Positions 49,021 to 62,696 of a stretch of DNA of 64,000 bases are shown here, one piece after another; the first letter of the stretch is position 1; each line of letters begins with the position of its first letter. This DNA is from Chaunax sp. Z400. Its lineage: Eukaryota > Chordata > Actinopteri > Lophiiformes > Chaunacidae. Both the position numbers and the translations under genes were made by a program. Below the pieces are notes generated by a model. That model did no database searches. It had not been told where the DNA came from and saw only the letters and a program-made list of their open reading frames with translations. The stretch lies in the NCBI GenBank assembly GCA_037577475.1, contig CM075203.1, positions 1,862,001 to 1,926,000 on the forward strand. The letters run 5' to 3'.

Positions 49021-52000
49021 CCCACGCACCTCTCCAACCCGCCCTGTCCGTGACCGGGCGGAGAGTGTCTGCATGTAAAGGAGGGGTGGGGGGGTCTGCT
49101 GATTTAGAGGTTAGGTAACACACAACACACGCCGCCGTAAATCTGTGTCACAAATCTTCCTAATGGAGATCTGGGGGGGGGGCATGTGATGAATCCCATG
49201 CAACAGACAGACCTCCACCTCCCCTCTCCAGCCTCTGATGGTTCTAGTCTGAGTTTGTGGGCTGCCACCTTCTGATTGTGTCAATGAATCAGAAGCCTCT
49301 CGTTTCTCGTGTGGTTGTGGAGAACCTGTCTGAGGAGAAACCAGAGATCCTCCAGGGGAGCAGAGGGAGCAGAGTCCTCCATCCCACGGTCAAGACATTT
49401 ATTCTATATTTCCTTTGTGTGCACATCCTCCCTTCTTTCAGTGTGTATTATTTCAGCCATCGCTCTGTGTGGTGCAGCAGAGTAAAAAAAAAGGAAAGCA
49501 TCTCTGATACGATCACATGTTTGTGGAACAATATGTCTCATTTTATATAATCTTACAGCTAAAAATAGCTTCAAATGAATATTGAATACTGGGACAGAGG
49601 AGACGTTACGCAATTCATAACTGTCAAATGAAGCGATGAGAGCCCCATCCTTTCACACACAAACATCCCATAATCTCTTCCATGCTTGCACAAATACTTT
49701 ACAACATGACGAGTTGTTTATTTATATCATTATGTGTGCTTTAAGCTTATTGTGCTGCTTAAATAAAGCAGCGGTGAGCCGGAGAGGTTTCTTAGGCAAA
49801 CAGCTCCGCCAACGCCTATCAAGAAAAAACTCACAATGGCATAAATTATACTAAAGTATAGGAAATGTTTTACAATTCAATGTTTTTAAATAGGAAACTG
49901 CATTGAATACGATTAAGATCAGTTAAAAAGGAAAGAAATTAACAGTAATTTTTAACTAATTTGTAATATCTAGATATTAATGTCAGAAATAGTTAGATTA
50001 TATTTCAATATCACAAGTCTTGGTGTTAAAATACAATACTTCAATGAATAATGCATCTATTTATTTTAAATTATTTTATCACACCCCCACTCATCCACAA
50101 CAAATGATGGAAGGGGCTTTCATCGTGCAATCAGCTGTTTTTTCGTGAGAGAATATTGATTTAAATTTAATTTAACTGACCCCGGATCTGATGTATCCCA
50201 CAAGATAATAAAGATAAATCAAAACATCGGCATGTGACACCTGCATGGACACGAGGAGCAATACCAGGTGGACAGGTTATAATTATGTGTTTTCCTTTAT
50301 TATCAAGCTGCAAAAGTTTGAGTTCATTTACCTTTATCCAAGGTTATCCCCAAAAGACGTTACACCAGAGGCCCAGAGAGGCCAAAGGTACATCTAGAAA
50401 CTGCACATTTTTGACCGAACAAAGAACGATATTCAGTATATAACATAAAAAATTAAGAAAAACAGCAAATTCTCAGATTTAAGAATGTAAAACGGTTAAA
50501 TATTTGGTGTTTTTGCTCGTCAAATGAACAATTAATACATTTCAGATGGAATCATCCTTTACTACCTGTGGATCGGTGGCTTGTGTAATATTCCCATGTT
50601 GTATTTTCATGGGTGTAATTTAGCTGCAGCCCATCTCTAGCTGTTGGCAAACAACAGAGCTCCGAATCATCCATCAGGGAAGTTGAGATAGCCTGACAGG
50701 TGAACGTAAACAATGCTGGAGTGAGAGGCAGCGAGGGAGAGAAAGGGAGATGCACCAGATCAGAGAGGAGGAGGAGGAGGAGAAACCAATGCTGCAAGAG
50801 GTGGAAAAAGCAGAGAAATTCCTCCTGTTTCAGCCCCTGAAAACTGCTGAACCATCAGCAATTACCGGCCGGCCGGATCATGAATCTCTCTCTGCAGTGG
50901 CGATGCTGCAGAGGTGTGCGGCCCGAGACACACCTGGCCAGCGAGGAACACACGCACGCCAAAAAAAACAAAAAACAGCAGCCGACTATTATTGAGCCTC
51001 AGTGCAAATCAAATGGACACTTTGCATCTCCTTTTCCATGACTGCAAAGATTACACTGTCAAGAGCGAGCTGATAAGCAAAGCAGTTGTTTTTACAGACG
51101 TGCAGGTGATGCATGAGGAGGCCGATACGGGACAAAGGCGAGGAGGGAACACGCACACAAGTCAGACGACAAGAAGAAAGTGCTGAACATACAATTAGCT
51201 AATCCAGTGGAGAGCACAGATAGGCAGTCACTTCATTAAAATGATTAATTAAGGCCAATAAAAAAACTTCTTCTTTCAAAACTGCCATCTATAATTACAA
51301 GTGACTCCCTCTCCTCCGTGGACGTCTGCATGCGAGTGTTTGTGTGCGTGCACGTGACGCACAAGAGGGAGGGAAGTCGGTTTCCTCATTCAGCGTTAGG
51401 ATCCTCGGCTAATGAGATTAGTCAATAATGGATTGAAAGCCAGTCGCCTCCCCCCCCCGACACAATGACCAGAGAGGCTGCCCCGTCAGCGACACGTCCT
51501 GCACCGGTCGATATGTACACAAACACACTTAGAAACACATCTAAACAACAGGGGCCACCTTCTTAACATACAAATTGTGTTATAATATTGAGCGACGCCT
51601 GTTTGAGGCAGCAGACGATTCCCTGCCATTTAAATCCAAAGTATCTCCAGTCTTGATCTACAGAAAAATGGAGAGTGTAGAATGACGCCGGGCCCTGGAT
51701 CTCTTTCATCACGAGAGCCAAACGCTTCACAGGGAACAGGGAGAGAAAAGAGTCGCTGTCGATCCGCCGTCTGAGCTGAGGAAGGACAAACAAGTTCTTG
51801 AGAGTTGAGAACTTTTCTGTTCTCAGACAAACAAAGACATGAAACGGTCTTTAAGGCCAGCTACAGCACAAACGGAGCTCTTTCAAAGGCCTGAACAACC
51901 TGTTTGTGAGGGTAAAATAAACCTCAACACACAGCAAGCTGCTGCTGCCGCTGCTGGTGTTCAGAACCTTGATGCATTTAGAAACCAGAGTCTGACACAA

Positions 52001-53429
52001 AGCAGGGGCTTTAAAGCAGCGGCAAAAAGCGAAAATCAATCTTTCTTTTTTTGTGTGTGTTGACGATCAGAAATCTGGAGAAGGATCCATTTAAACCAGG
52101 TCTGAGTGGAAACCAGTCCTTAGTACCTCTGCTAAGGAGGCTATGTTTGAAAACGTGTGCCTGCTGGACAGCGAGTGGGTGGGTGGATCTGTTTTATTTT
52201 GATTTGTATTTAATTTAAAGTGGTCATACTTGTCCCGTGGATTATGGTGCAGCTACACTCCCATTTATGGGCTCAAAGTCAAGTGCGACAGCTGTGGGTC
52301 ACCAGGCCACAATTTCTGTCCACTTGCTGCACTAGAATCACTTAAACAATGCCTCTACTGCTGTTAAGGACATTCCTTATGACTAATTTCTCTGACATTT
52401 TAACAGAAAATTTAACTTTAGTTGAAAGAGAGAAAACACCCAAAAAAAGAAACACAAAAATTTAATCTAAAAGGTTAAACATAACCTCTTTAACGGAGGT
52501 AATAATCCTTACAAGCAGCAGAAAGCGGATTTTGTAAATTTATTCCCTGAGCTTCGTCTGTCAGGCTGCAAACAGACTGAGTGGAAGACCTGCAGACGAT
52601 ACTCAGGGCTGAAAACTACCATACTTTTTTTCTTGTGAGGGAACTTTAATTTAATAAAGATGTTTCATTATATTAATTATCATAAAAACACTAGAGGAGG
52701 AAGCATTAGAGCAGTTCTCATATCCTTGGATAGATAACAAAGTAATTAACATTTAGCTGTTGATATAAATTCCTATAAACAGTATGACTGTATAAACATT
52801 ATATATGAGTGAGATTAGATACAGTTTTATTCTGTGACATCCAGACTGGCCTATACGCTGCTGAGCTGTGTTGGTGTTCCTGTCAGACAGCCTCCCTGGT
52901 TGGGGTCAACACCGCACCACCAGAGGTCAACCTCTGGGTAATTTGTTCCACCGCTGCCCCAAACAGAGGCCGTCGTATCAGGTAAACCAATTATTATCTG
53001 ACATGAATCGTGGAGCAGGGAGGTCCCACATGACCACTTCCTCTATTATTAGTGATGTCTCTCTCCGCAAATAAAGACACCCTGTCCCCGATTCCCAGCA
53101 TGTCTTTGCTGCTGCTTATCAGCTGCCAAAAGTCTCGTTTACCTGAAATTTCTGTGTGGGATTTAAAGGTAATTTAAACATCATTCAGAAAAGAAAAATG
53201 AATTAAATGCTGCTTTTTCTCTCTTTCTAATTTTGCCTCTTCCCGTCCTAAAAATCATAAACAGCAGTCAGAACGGAGAGCTTTCTTTCTCCTGCTTAGT
53301 ATTCAGCTGTAATTCTCCAGGGTGGACACCATGCTGGGGAGACAATCTGCATTTTGATTGGTGTACACTGGAAGTTTCTGCACGGCTCTTTAAAAGCAGA
53401 AAACAAAGAGAATAGCTATTTAGAAATGT

Positions 53430-53790
53430 GTTTCCAGGAGTCGACTGTGTTCGCCGAAGAGCAAATAACTGGTGAGATTTATCTTGTTTCATTAAGCAGA
53501 GGCAGCGCTGACACCAGGATATGATGTGAAAGTGATCATTTGTTGCACAGCGACTGTTGGCCAACATGGAAATACCAGCGATATAAAACCCTCTCAGAGA
53601 GCCATTTGTACAATCTCACCATTAGCAGCCACTTTGTTCCTGTAGCCCCCGTGGCCTCAAACCAGGCTTCAGCCTCCGATGGCTGTAACCATGGCAACTG
53701 CCTTCATTCAACACTTGCAAATAATGAAGACAATGTGTTTTCCATTTAGATGAGCTGTTTTTTTAGTGCAAGAAGATATGAAGGGTCCAT
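53430..53790. promoter_or_regulatory. Candidate conserved non-coding element
   Basis: This unique block has no satellite or mobile element. It includes GTAACCATGGCAAC, an imperfect palindrome like an RFX X-box (about 53686-53699), and TTGCAAATAATG. Function is inference. Confidence 0.25.
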
Positions 53791-54309
53791 CCTGACTGTT
53801 TCATTAAGGAGGCTTAATAACGTGATTCTTTTTGCTGCGCTGCGCTGTGCGAGCTGACTCACAGATTAAATTGGTCTGGTGGGAACCGGAGTCAATATCA
53901 ATGTTCAAGACTCGATATTATGTTCAACAACTAAACTTGGAAAAGTTGTTTTTCTTCCTCGCCTCGGCGGGTTTGAGTGTTGTCGAGAGAAACATCAAAA
54001 AAACGGAGAAGCGCCTCAGGCAAAGGATTTAGTATCTTGATCACACGGCGCGAAGCAAAAAAGCAGAACGGAGGCAGGAAATGAAAAGAAGACGTGTGGG
54101 CTCATTAGCAGCCTGTCCATTACCTTTGACTTACACCAGCTTTAGCTGTTCGGTACATATTTACATGACTGGTACCAAATCAGTAGTAGTAACGCGGTAC
54201 TGCCGACGTTAATTTGATTGGTTGGGTGAAAACAAGTATATCTAAAGTAGAGAGAGAAATAACTGATGCATAGAATATAAATTTCTCTCCTTTGTTTTGA
54301 CTGATCAGA

Positions 54310-54625
54310 TACGTTGCTGTAGCAGGAAGATTTTTTTTAAACTTAAGTCTACACCCAAGATGAATATTCAGTCATTATTTACTGACCATGCAGATTTAAA
54401 GTTTGATGAAGTTTCTTAACTCCATTTACAAAAATGGAGACATTTTTCTTTCCAAAAGTTTTACGTTGTTTTAGCATCGTTTTCAAAACGATCCCCGTAC
54501 AAACGGATCCCCAAAAACAGTTGAAAATGCTGTAGATAGATCTTCTTCTGTTGTTTATGACAACTTTCTTGGGCAAGTAGATCCTGACAGAACTTTCACC
54601 TTTGGGTGAACTGTTCCTTTAAATT
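54310..54625. mobile_element. Short element, fold-back family D relative
   Basis: The sequence ends TTTGGGTGAACTGTTCCTTTAA, nearly as at 19884-19902 and 14640-14658. It carries CACCCAAGATGAATATTCAG near the other side. No coding capacity was seen. Confidence 0.5.
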
Positions 54626-57600
54626 ACGCCTAGCATACATAGCATATTGCGTTGTCACATGTGAGGCCTGCTAACATATGCAGTAATTTACGTTGCAACC
54701 GGTTTCATCATCTGACCACAGATTTTGTTTCCTCTGTCAGACTTGCCTGCTGCTGGTTTTCCTCAGATCAAAACTGTATTTATGGCCAAAACAATGAAAA
54801 TAAGACCAGGAAGTTAATTATCCTTTAAAAAGTTAAATCCTAAAAGTGCATGTTTGTCAAACAAACATCCACGTAGTGGAAAGAATGGAAAGAACTGGAG
54901 GGCCAGGAGAGTCCTTTCCACTGTTTACAGGGAACACTCCCTGGAAGCAGAGCCAGCGTTCCAGGCCAAAATTAATTCAAGAGTTTTACGAATCACTAGA
55001 CAGGAAACATGGTGTTGTTCTCCGTTTCCATTTATCTGCTCCTGCAGCCCAGTAAACATTCTTTTGATTTGCTCTCAGAGAAAAAAAAAAAGCAGCTCTA
55101 ATTCCTTCATGACACGACTTTATTTTGCCATCATGTTTCCTCGTGTTAACAGGAAACCCTGTAAAGAGTATTGACTGGAGGAGCAGCTGTCAATAGAATG
55201 AATTTTTACTCCGTCAGTCTCTCTGCTTCCATGACACCAGAACAATAACCTTTATGAGGAATATTAAAGGGCACCACAACACCACTTCAGAGGAGGTTTG
55301 TTGCTACAACAAACAGGGTGGTGAGTCGTGGTGCTCGTGTGCGACGGGGTCACAGTGCACTGCCATTGATATCCATGAGATAAAACGCTGTTTGACTGCT
55401 GGATCCAGCTCCAATCACACGCTGTCCGTGACGCAGTAGCCGCTCGCTATCTCTGCCACACACGGCCCGCGCCGCTGATAAGGACGACTGAGGCCGTCAT
55501 ATCTAACACTTCTGGGAGAGTTTCTTCTAGAATAAATAAAGTTTTTCAAAAAGGTCTACGTCGTCAGTGTTTGAGGAGCTCACAAGTGGCAGCAAGTGAC
55601 AGCTAGAGAGAATATGTGTATATTTAAAATGTTTGTTTTTTTATGTTCCTGAAACTACAGGTATTACTGAATGTATCAACAGCACGTTTGAAATAGCCTA
55701 TTAACATTTGAAAGAATAAATGGTAGCTGATGAATGAATCCCTGATGGTGTCCAGCTCTTTAAGTACGGCGACTTAATAAAGATCCCACCTTAAAAATAC
55801 CTACAATAAATACATAAATATACGCTCAGTGATATCGACATCGTTACCTTCTTGGCGGTGGTATCATCTTAGCTTTTTCTTGCAATGCTTCAAAATACAG
55901 AAAATCCACTTTATCCTGCAGCTGCTCGTTACCTTCTGATTCTGAGGACTCTTTATGGAAAGCCTGTATGTTTGGTTCACTTCAGCTCCATACAGCACAT
56001 GAATCTTTAATGACACTTCTTCGTATAGATAGACTGATGGAGGACAGTATTCTTATCTATCGTTTGAAGTGATCACAAATAATAATGTGTATTAGCTTTT
56101 AGCCGTTGTGTGGTCTCCAGGCATTAAAGACATTCTGTTAAGAAATCATTCATCCTCATCATGGACAGCCGACTGACCTCTGATCCGGTAACATCCGACT
56201 CAGAGGGTCGGCTAACGCTTCCTATTGAGTCTCAATGCTGCACACATGCAAAACATGTACAGTAGAAACAGAGCGGAGGACACTTGGTAGTTAAAGGTTA
56301 AAAAAAAACAACGAAAAAGAAGACTGCAGGAGAATTGTGATTAATGTCAGCCCTCACAGTCCTCTCCCAAGACCACCGCCTGAGAGGGACGCAGCCTGGA
56401 AGAGACTAGCAGGTGTGACCTATCCATTATTGACCAACAGCAGCGTCTGCTCGCTGAGCACAGCCCCGTCTTTGTAGGAGAGATGAGTCGGGATCAGATG
56501 AGAGAGGGCACCTTTGAGGACAGACATCTTCTGTTCACACCCTGTCGCACCTCTCCGCTCCACACAAACAGACAAAATGCATCACCATGTCACCACGTCT
56601 GGAAAAGATGATTCCATTTGTCCATAATGAGAATTCATTACTCTTCACAGTCAGCTGGGATCACACCAACATTTATGTCTCCAGACGGTGGGATGAGGAG
56701 ATCTGACCTGCTGTGACTGGACCAAACGCTGAGGTCAAACTAATTCCATGTTCACAACCTGCATGGTGTGTAATGGTGTGTTCACCATGAACCTCCGGCA
56801 CATTTTCGCCTCGCCGCCGATCATTTGAGTTTCCTTGTGTCACTCAAAAGTAATGCAAACCTGCGATTTAGTGCAACCGAAAGCTGGAATCACGCAAAAG
56901 ACTGTGTCCACATACAGCTACGGTAAAAAAAAAAACATTAATGCAGGTTTTAGGTTTCACCAATAAACCATGAAATACTCAGCATCCTCTGCAACGGCTG
57001 TATTTCATTTCATGACAGAAACACGTTATTTAAATTAAGTGAATATCTGGGGGGGGAAAAAGCTGCATTTCCAGAATAAAAACATGCTGAAAATTCCAAT
57101 ACCACATTTTCCAGAGTTATTGGGGGTTTTTATATCCTTTTTTATAATAATATTTATAAAAAAAAAAAAAGAAAAACACAAAAAGCTGTTTTTATCAGTT
57201 AAGCATTGTTGCAGATACTGCACTTTGCCTTTGTAGGGCAGAATTATGTCCTACAGGTTGGAGCGTTGGTTCGAAAAAAGCCGACAGACGTATGGAAGCC
57301 TTCAGCAGACGACTGAGGATCTGAAATGATGACGGATAGACAATCAGTTTGATGTCAATAAGAAAAGCACACGGGGGCTGGGGCGGGGGGGCGGGGCCTC
57401 ATATCAGTGACGACTAAACTCTACTTTAGATTGAAGTGCTTACGAGGAGCTGTTCAGACAAACAGACCACCTACCAATGAATCATTTATTCTATCTGCTG
57501 TGTGCTCCAGCCTCTCTTTTAAGGCTGGTGGAGATAAATTGCCCTTCCATGGACAACTTGGCACAGGTTCACACACATCAAGGGTCATTAAGGCAGCTGA

Positions 57601-59199
57601 CAAAGGCTTTTTTTAAATGAATTCGTGTGTGAGGGTTGAGTCGGTGTGTGTGTGATGAGTCGCCGTGTGCAGGAAGCTGCTTTCATTTCTTCTTGTAACA
57701 CCCTAATGACTTTATTGTTTTATTCTTATCCAGCCTCCAGAAGGTATTACCATATAAACACCTGTGTTATCACGGCACCGCAAACAATTTCCTGGACAAT
57801 TTAACAAAGATGCGACTGTTGATTCGGTATGAGGTGTGTGCATATTGTGAGATATCTATTTTCTCGGTGTGTTTCTGAGTGTGCATAAATGAGGTGTCTA
57901 TTCTCTCTGAGAGCATTCTGGGATATCCATTTCAAGGTGTTGGAATCCGGCTACAGCTGGCCACAGCTCCGACTGTAGAGGAGAATGTGCCTTAAATGGA
58001 GGCTGTTATGGAGGAGAGGGGACGGAGGGAATGTTCTGCATTACCATCATGCTTCATGCAATCTGTATCAAAACGCCGGGTGAGGCAAACAAAAAGGGAA
58101 CACTTGCATAACGTAGGAGCCTGATGTTACCCTGCAGAACTGGAGCTCTCTACTCCCTACTCCCCCCTCCTCCTCTCTGGTCCTCCCGTTGACTCTCTCT
58201 TTCCCTCCCTCCCTCTTAGTCACAGGGACTGGATTGTTCCGCTGAGGCCTGGCAGAGGCCGCGGATGGGAAAAGTGCAGGGGAGGCAGCTAACACTTCCT
58301 GCCTCCCTGAATCACAGAGTTAACCTTCACCGAAGGCACAATTGCTTCTCGTTAGCGAAAGCCCCCCACATGTAGGCAGCTTGTCACCGGCCATGTATCC
58401 TGCCTGCTGACCCCCTTTTGTGTTTCTGTGTCCTCTTTCTGGCTTCATGTCCAACCTGCAGCTCACATCCACACAGTGGAAGAGGTTAAAACAGTACGAC
58501 TCCAGAAATAACTTTAAAAGAAAGCTTTTATGCAAAATGTCCATATTTTATATCCAGAAGCTAAGAATCTTTAGTTGCACTTTTAAGAATTTTTCCTCTA
58601 GCTATTGAGTTTGGCTGATTCAAACATATTTCGGAGGAAAATAGACCTGAAAGAAGTGGATTGTGAATTGTACAAAGCTGATGTCTTAGGCCTTAGACAC
58701 AGCAACCCAACAGAGAGGAGCTGAAGGCGATGAAGACTGATTCTTGGATCGCCTGTAACAGGGCCAAAAAGTTTGACTTTAACACATAGCAAAGAGCAAA
58801 ACCGAATACAAACAACCACTACCTGACCTATGACTGCGGATATACAAACTTTATTTCAGATGGCAAAAACCTTTATTGGAATGATTGATGAAAAACAAGA
58901 AGTGAGCACCGTTTTCTTGTTGGATTCTCAACCAACAAGAGTTATTTCTCTCACCGACGTTCTCCGCGGTGATTCAACAGGCTCAGTCTGCCAAAAGGCC
59001 GTCGAGAAGGGTTGATGAGGGCCAACGGTGCTGGACACACCATAAAAACGAGGTCTACAGATGCTCACTGATGGCCAGACACTGACCAACAGTCTACCGT
59101 CAGTGTCGGGTGTCGTCGCCCCAACGACTGTTAGTTTTTAATGAAATGTACGCATCTGGTGGACAAATAATCAAATTTGGACATTACTTTTGTTTTTGA

Positions 59200-59224
59200 T
59201 TTTTTTTTTTTTTTTTTTTTTTTT
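59200..59224. repeat. T25 homopolymer next to a short hAT-like element
   Basis: A run of 25 T is followed (to about 59395) by sequence ending GATTAATCGATAATCATTG and TTGCAGCCCTA, the edge of a very common fish non-autonomous element. Confidence 0.65.
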
Positions 59225-59934
59225 GCAACCTGTGACGATTTGCTGGTTTTCTCTGTTTTTACATCACTGGAAATAAGACGCCAGCATGATTTCTAGTAAA
59301 ATGTGATGGGTAATTATCAACAATTTATAGACAATTTATAGAAAATGGTCTGAAGATTAATCGATAATCATTGTTAATTGCAGCCCTATTAGTGTAGATG
59401 GTACAGTAATAAAAACCTCATCACCTGCCGGACACACCATAAACAAGCTACAGGATGAACACACACTTTACCAAACTGACACACAAAACCTCCCAGTACA
59501 ACTCCCTGCACCAACAATCATGACATCACCCACCCATCACTATAGAGACAGAGCTGGACTCGTGAATGTGATGGAGATAAGGAGTAAAACAGAAGTGAGG
59601 GCCAGAGAGACGACAGGGAACAAGACCGAATTTGGCAAAATGAGCCCCTAAAGTCAATGGAAAGGATGAAATACAGTGGAAGTAAATGAGTTCTCCCTTG
59701 TTTTCCTCTCATTTTCACCGACAAGCATGAATACAGCTAGCCTAGGAGAAAATAAAGCATTGATTTTGCACACTGGCCTCTCTGCTGCAGAGGACTACGA
59801 TCAATAGGCTCAAGTAATACTCTGCACAAGTTTAATGCTTGAGCTGTACAAAGGCAGACAAGTGCTTTGTCTGGAAATTATTCCTTTTTTATTGCACCGG
59901 GACAAAAGCAACAAGAGGGGCACTTAGGAGAGCA

Positions 59935-60120
59935 AATACCTCCACCACAGCCGAACAATCGCATACGTTTGTTTAGCTAGCTTGAGCCACAAAGTTCTGG
60001 CTTCATCCAGATCCGCACCAACATTCAATGGCTTCTTGACAGACCCGTGATTCCTTCTACCAAGTTTTGTTCAGGTAGTTTTTGAGTAATCCTTCTGACA
60101 AATCAACCAACCAATGGACA
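59935..60120 (+). repeat. Dispersed fish repeat (family C) copy
   Basis: CCAAGTTTTGTTCAGGTAGT, then GTAATCCTTCTGACAAA and CAACCAACCAATGGACAAGG, follows the layout of the repeat at 29265 and ends with only three ACCA units instead of an expanded array. Confidence 0.5.
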
Positions 60121-62675
60121 AGGGTGAAACTGTAAGCAACAGCGCCACGGACAAGGATAACCAAAGCTTATTGGAGGAGGTCAAGGGTTCGTCTAAACTA
60201 ATGGAGGAAGCTACACGTGTTGATCACTTTGTAGGATCATCAGGAAAGGAAAGCATGAGAAATGGATGGGGGGGGGGGGAAGAGGTCAGTCCGTCAGGAA
60301 AGAGGGTCATGTTCCAACCATCAGTGGACCAGAGAGACGACCTCCAGCTAAAGGTTGTGACCTTTGACCCAAAGCCGAACCGAGGCTAGAGAAAACAACA
60401 CTCTCCAAAAACCAAGATGGAGTCAAGATAAGCATCAGATTCTTTGAAAACTGCACAGTGATGGATCTGAAGGTGAAAATCTATAAATGACAATAAGACT
60501 AAAGTATGAGGGGAATCTGAGGAACCCTCCCCAAAAAACCCTTTTCTCTCCTTTATCCTGCAAAGCTTTAATTTCCTGACCGCTCTCAAAAAGCTCCTGC
60601 CTCACCTGTTAGACATTAAAAAGCGTTGACCCAGAGATTTGAACACTCATTAGGCCTTTTAAAGTGGAGACTTCGCTGAGATCCACCTCTCTCAGATGTT
60701 TCCCTCTGTGTCCACCAAATGGTATATCAAGTTCAGGAAATTAGCCAGTTCCTGTTGGGGGAAGAGAAAGAGAGGCCGGCGTTGATGCAGCACAGCTTTT
60801 ACTACAGGCCTAAAAGACGACATCGACCAGTTCGTCTGTAAACGTATCCAGCTCGTTGGAATGTCTGCTTGAACACAGAGCATGTAGACAAACACAAAGG
60901 CAGGACATTAGGTAGACATCTAGACACCTTACCTGGCACATAGAGGTTGGGTCTGTGCAAATAACATGGCCATTAGGTCATTTAATATCCTCTGGATAAA
61001 TTGCTGTGGACCCTTGAGACACGGCTGCCGTCCACACATCAGGAACCAATCAAAGGTCCCTCCTGGTCACGGCAAAGATTTTACCAGGCATGAAGCAGCA
61101 ACATTTCCCCAGGGAAATAGAAAAAAGGCCAAATAATCACAGACACTCCACCACTTCCTGCCCTTCATCGGTCCAGAGCATCTCAAAAAGTCCCGGCTTT
61201 AAGCACGACATCCTACCAGGGATGACGACACCAGTTGACCCAGTGTGTGGTGAGATGAGTGACAGCACAACCGCCACCACCACCAGACTGGGTTTGGCAT
61301 GTCACACAACTGTGACCCCTGTGAAGTCACAAACCAGACACACAGTATAGTCGTATAGCATAGGGTGAAACCCTAACCCTGCTGTTTCCATTGGACTCCA
61401 CAGACAACTGGCCCTGCAGCATGTGGTGCAAAAAAAAAAAACTCTCTCATGCATGAACCGGCTAGCAGACACAAAAACCAGTTAGAAACATAAGGTGGTG
61501 GAGTTTTCCACAGAAAATCCTCTTTGAGTCAAAAGTCAGGACTCTGTGGGTAGAAAACGAGCCAACTGGGCTCCAGGGCGGCTCGAATCTGCACAGCGTC
61601 TCCTCAAACTCTATTGACCGGCAGGCGTCGAGGCAGACCCTCGCATGCTGCAGCTGAAATTAGATTAGAAGAAGTCATTTGTCTTTTGTGGAGAGTGAGG
61701 GGGAAAAAAACGGAGGCTAAAGAGGCCATATTGAGCAGGAAGCCTGTAAAGGGGAAGGAGTTCATGCAGGCTAACATCTGTGATATTTCTTCACTTCATA
61801 CTTGTTCTCCCATCCCCCCTTTAGCCTTGGGTGTGCCAAATGCTAAGGTGGGGCTTACAAAAACAGTAAGAGTGAGGGTATTTTTTGGTTACCACAAGTG
61901 TTGTGTGAGCTGCTCCCGCTGATGTGCTCCCTCAACTTTCTGGGGATCAAAATATTTTTGGAGTAAAGCTCAAACAGCTTTAGTGATATTCCTGAGATAC
62001 GGCAAATCCTAGCAAGAGAACGGTCAAATGTCCCCAGTGAATATTAGTCAATAACAGGTTGGCTAAAATAAGCTAGCTCAGCTAGCTTCAACAGATACTC
62101 ACAGCTTGTCTTCACCTCGGATATGTTACACACAGGTGCACACAAACACACACAAACACACTTACAGGAGGGTAACAAGACGCTCAGGCGTTGCTGAGTG
62201 AAGTGTCTGATTTCTGTGATTTAATGTCATCAATGTTAAGGTTTGAGAAAAAAAAAAGAAAAGAAAGCCAAACACCAAAAATAGATTCAACTTACAATAA
62301 TTAAAAAAGAAAAGTAGCAGATCGTCACTTTTAAGAAGATGTAACCAACACATTTTTAGCATTTTCTGCTTAAAATGACGTAACTATTAATCAGAATTCC
62401 TGTGATATTATTAGCTGATCATTCCACCACCACTAATTTGTCCCTTAACAGATCCTGTACCTCCGCCCCCCCCTGTCGCTGCTGCCCCCTCGTTGGTCTG
62501 CAGCCTCAGATGGAGCCTCCTGTCTCCAAGATGAGACCAGCACTCGTGTCCCTCCCCCCCTCCTGCCTTCCAATGGTTTGGCCTACCCCCACAGGGGGGG
62601 TTGGATTTAATAAAGACCCCCTCAGCCACATGCTAAAAAGGTATGCAAATGTGCAGGTCCTTCTGTTTTCTGATG

Positions 62676-62696
62676 CCCCCCCCCCCCCCCCCCCCC
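62676..62696. repeat. C21 homopolymer
   Basis: This uninterrupted run of about 21 C sits in a C-rich region (62460-62700). Its length is likely to vary and is prone to sequencing error. Confidence 0.85.
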
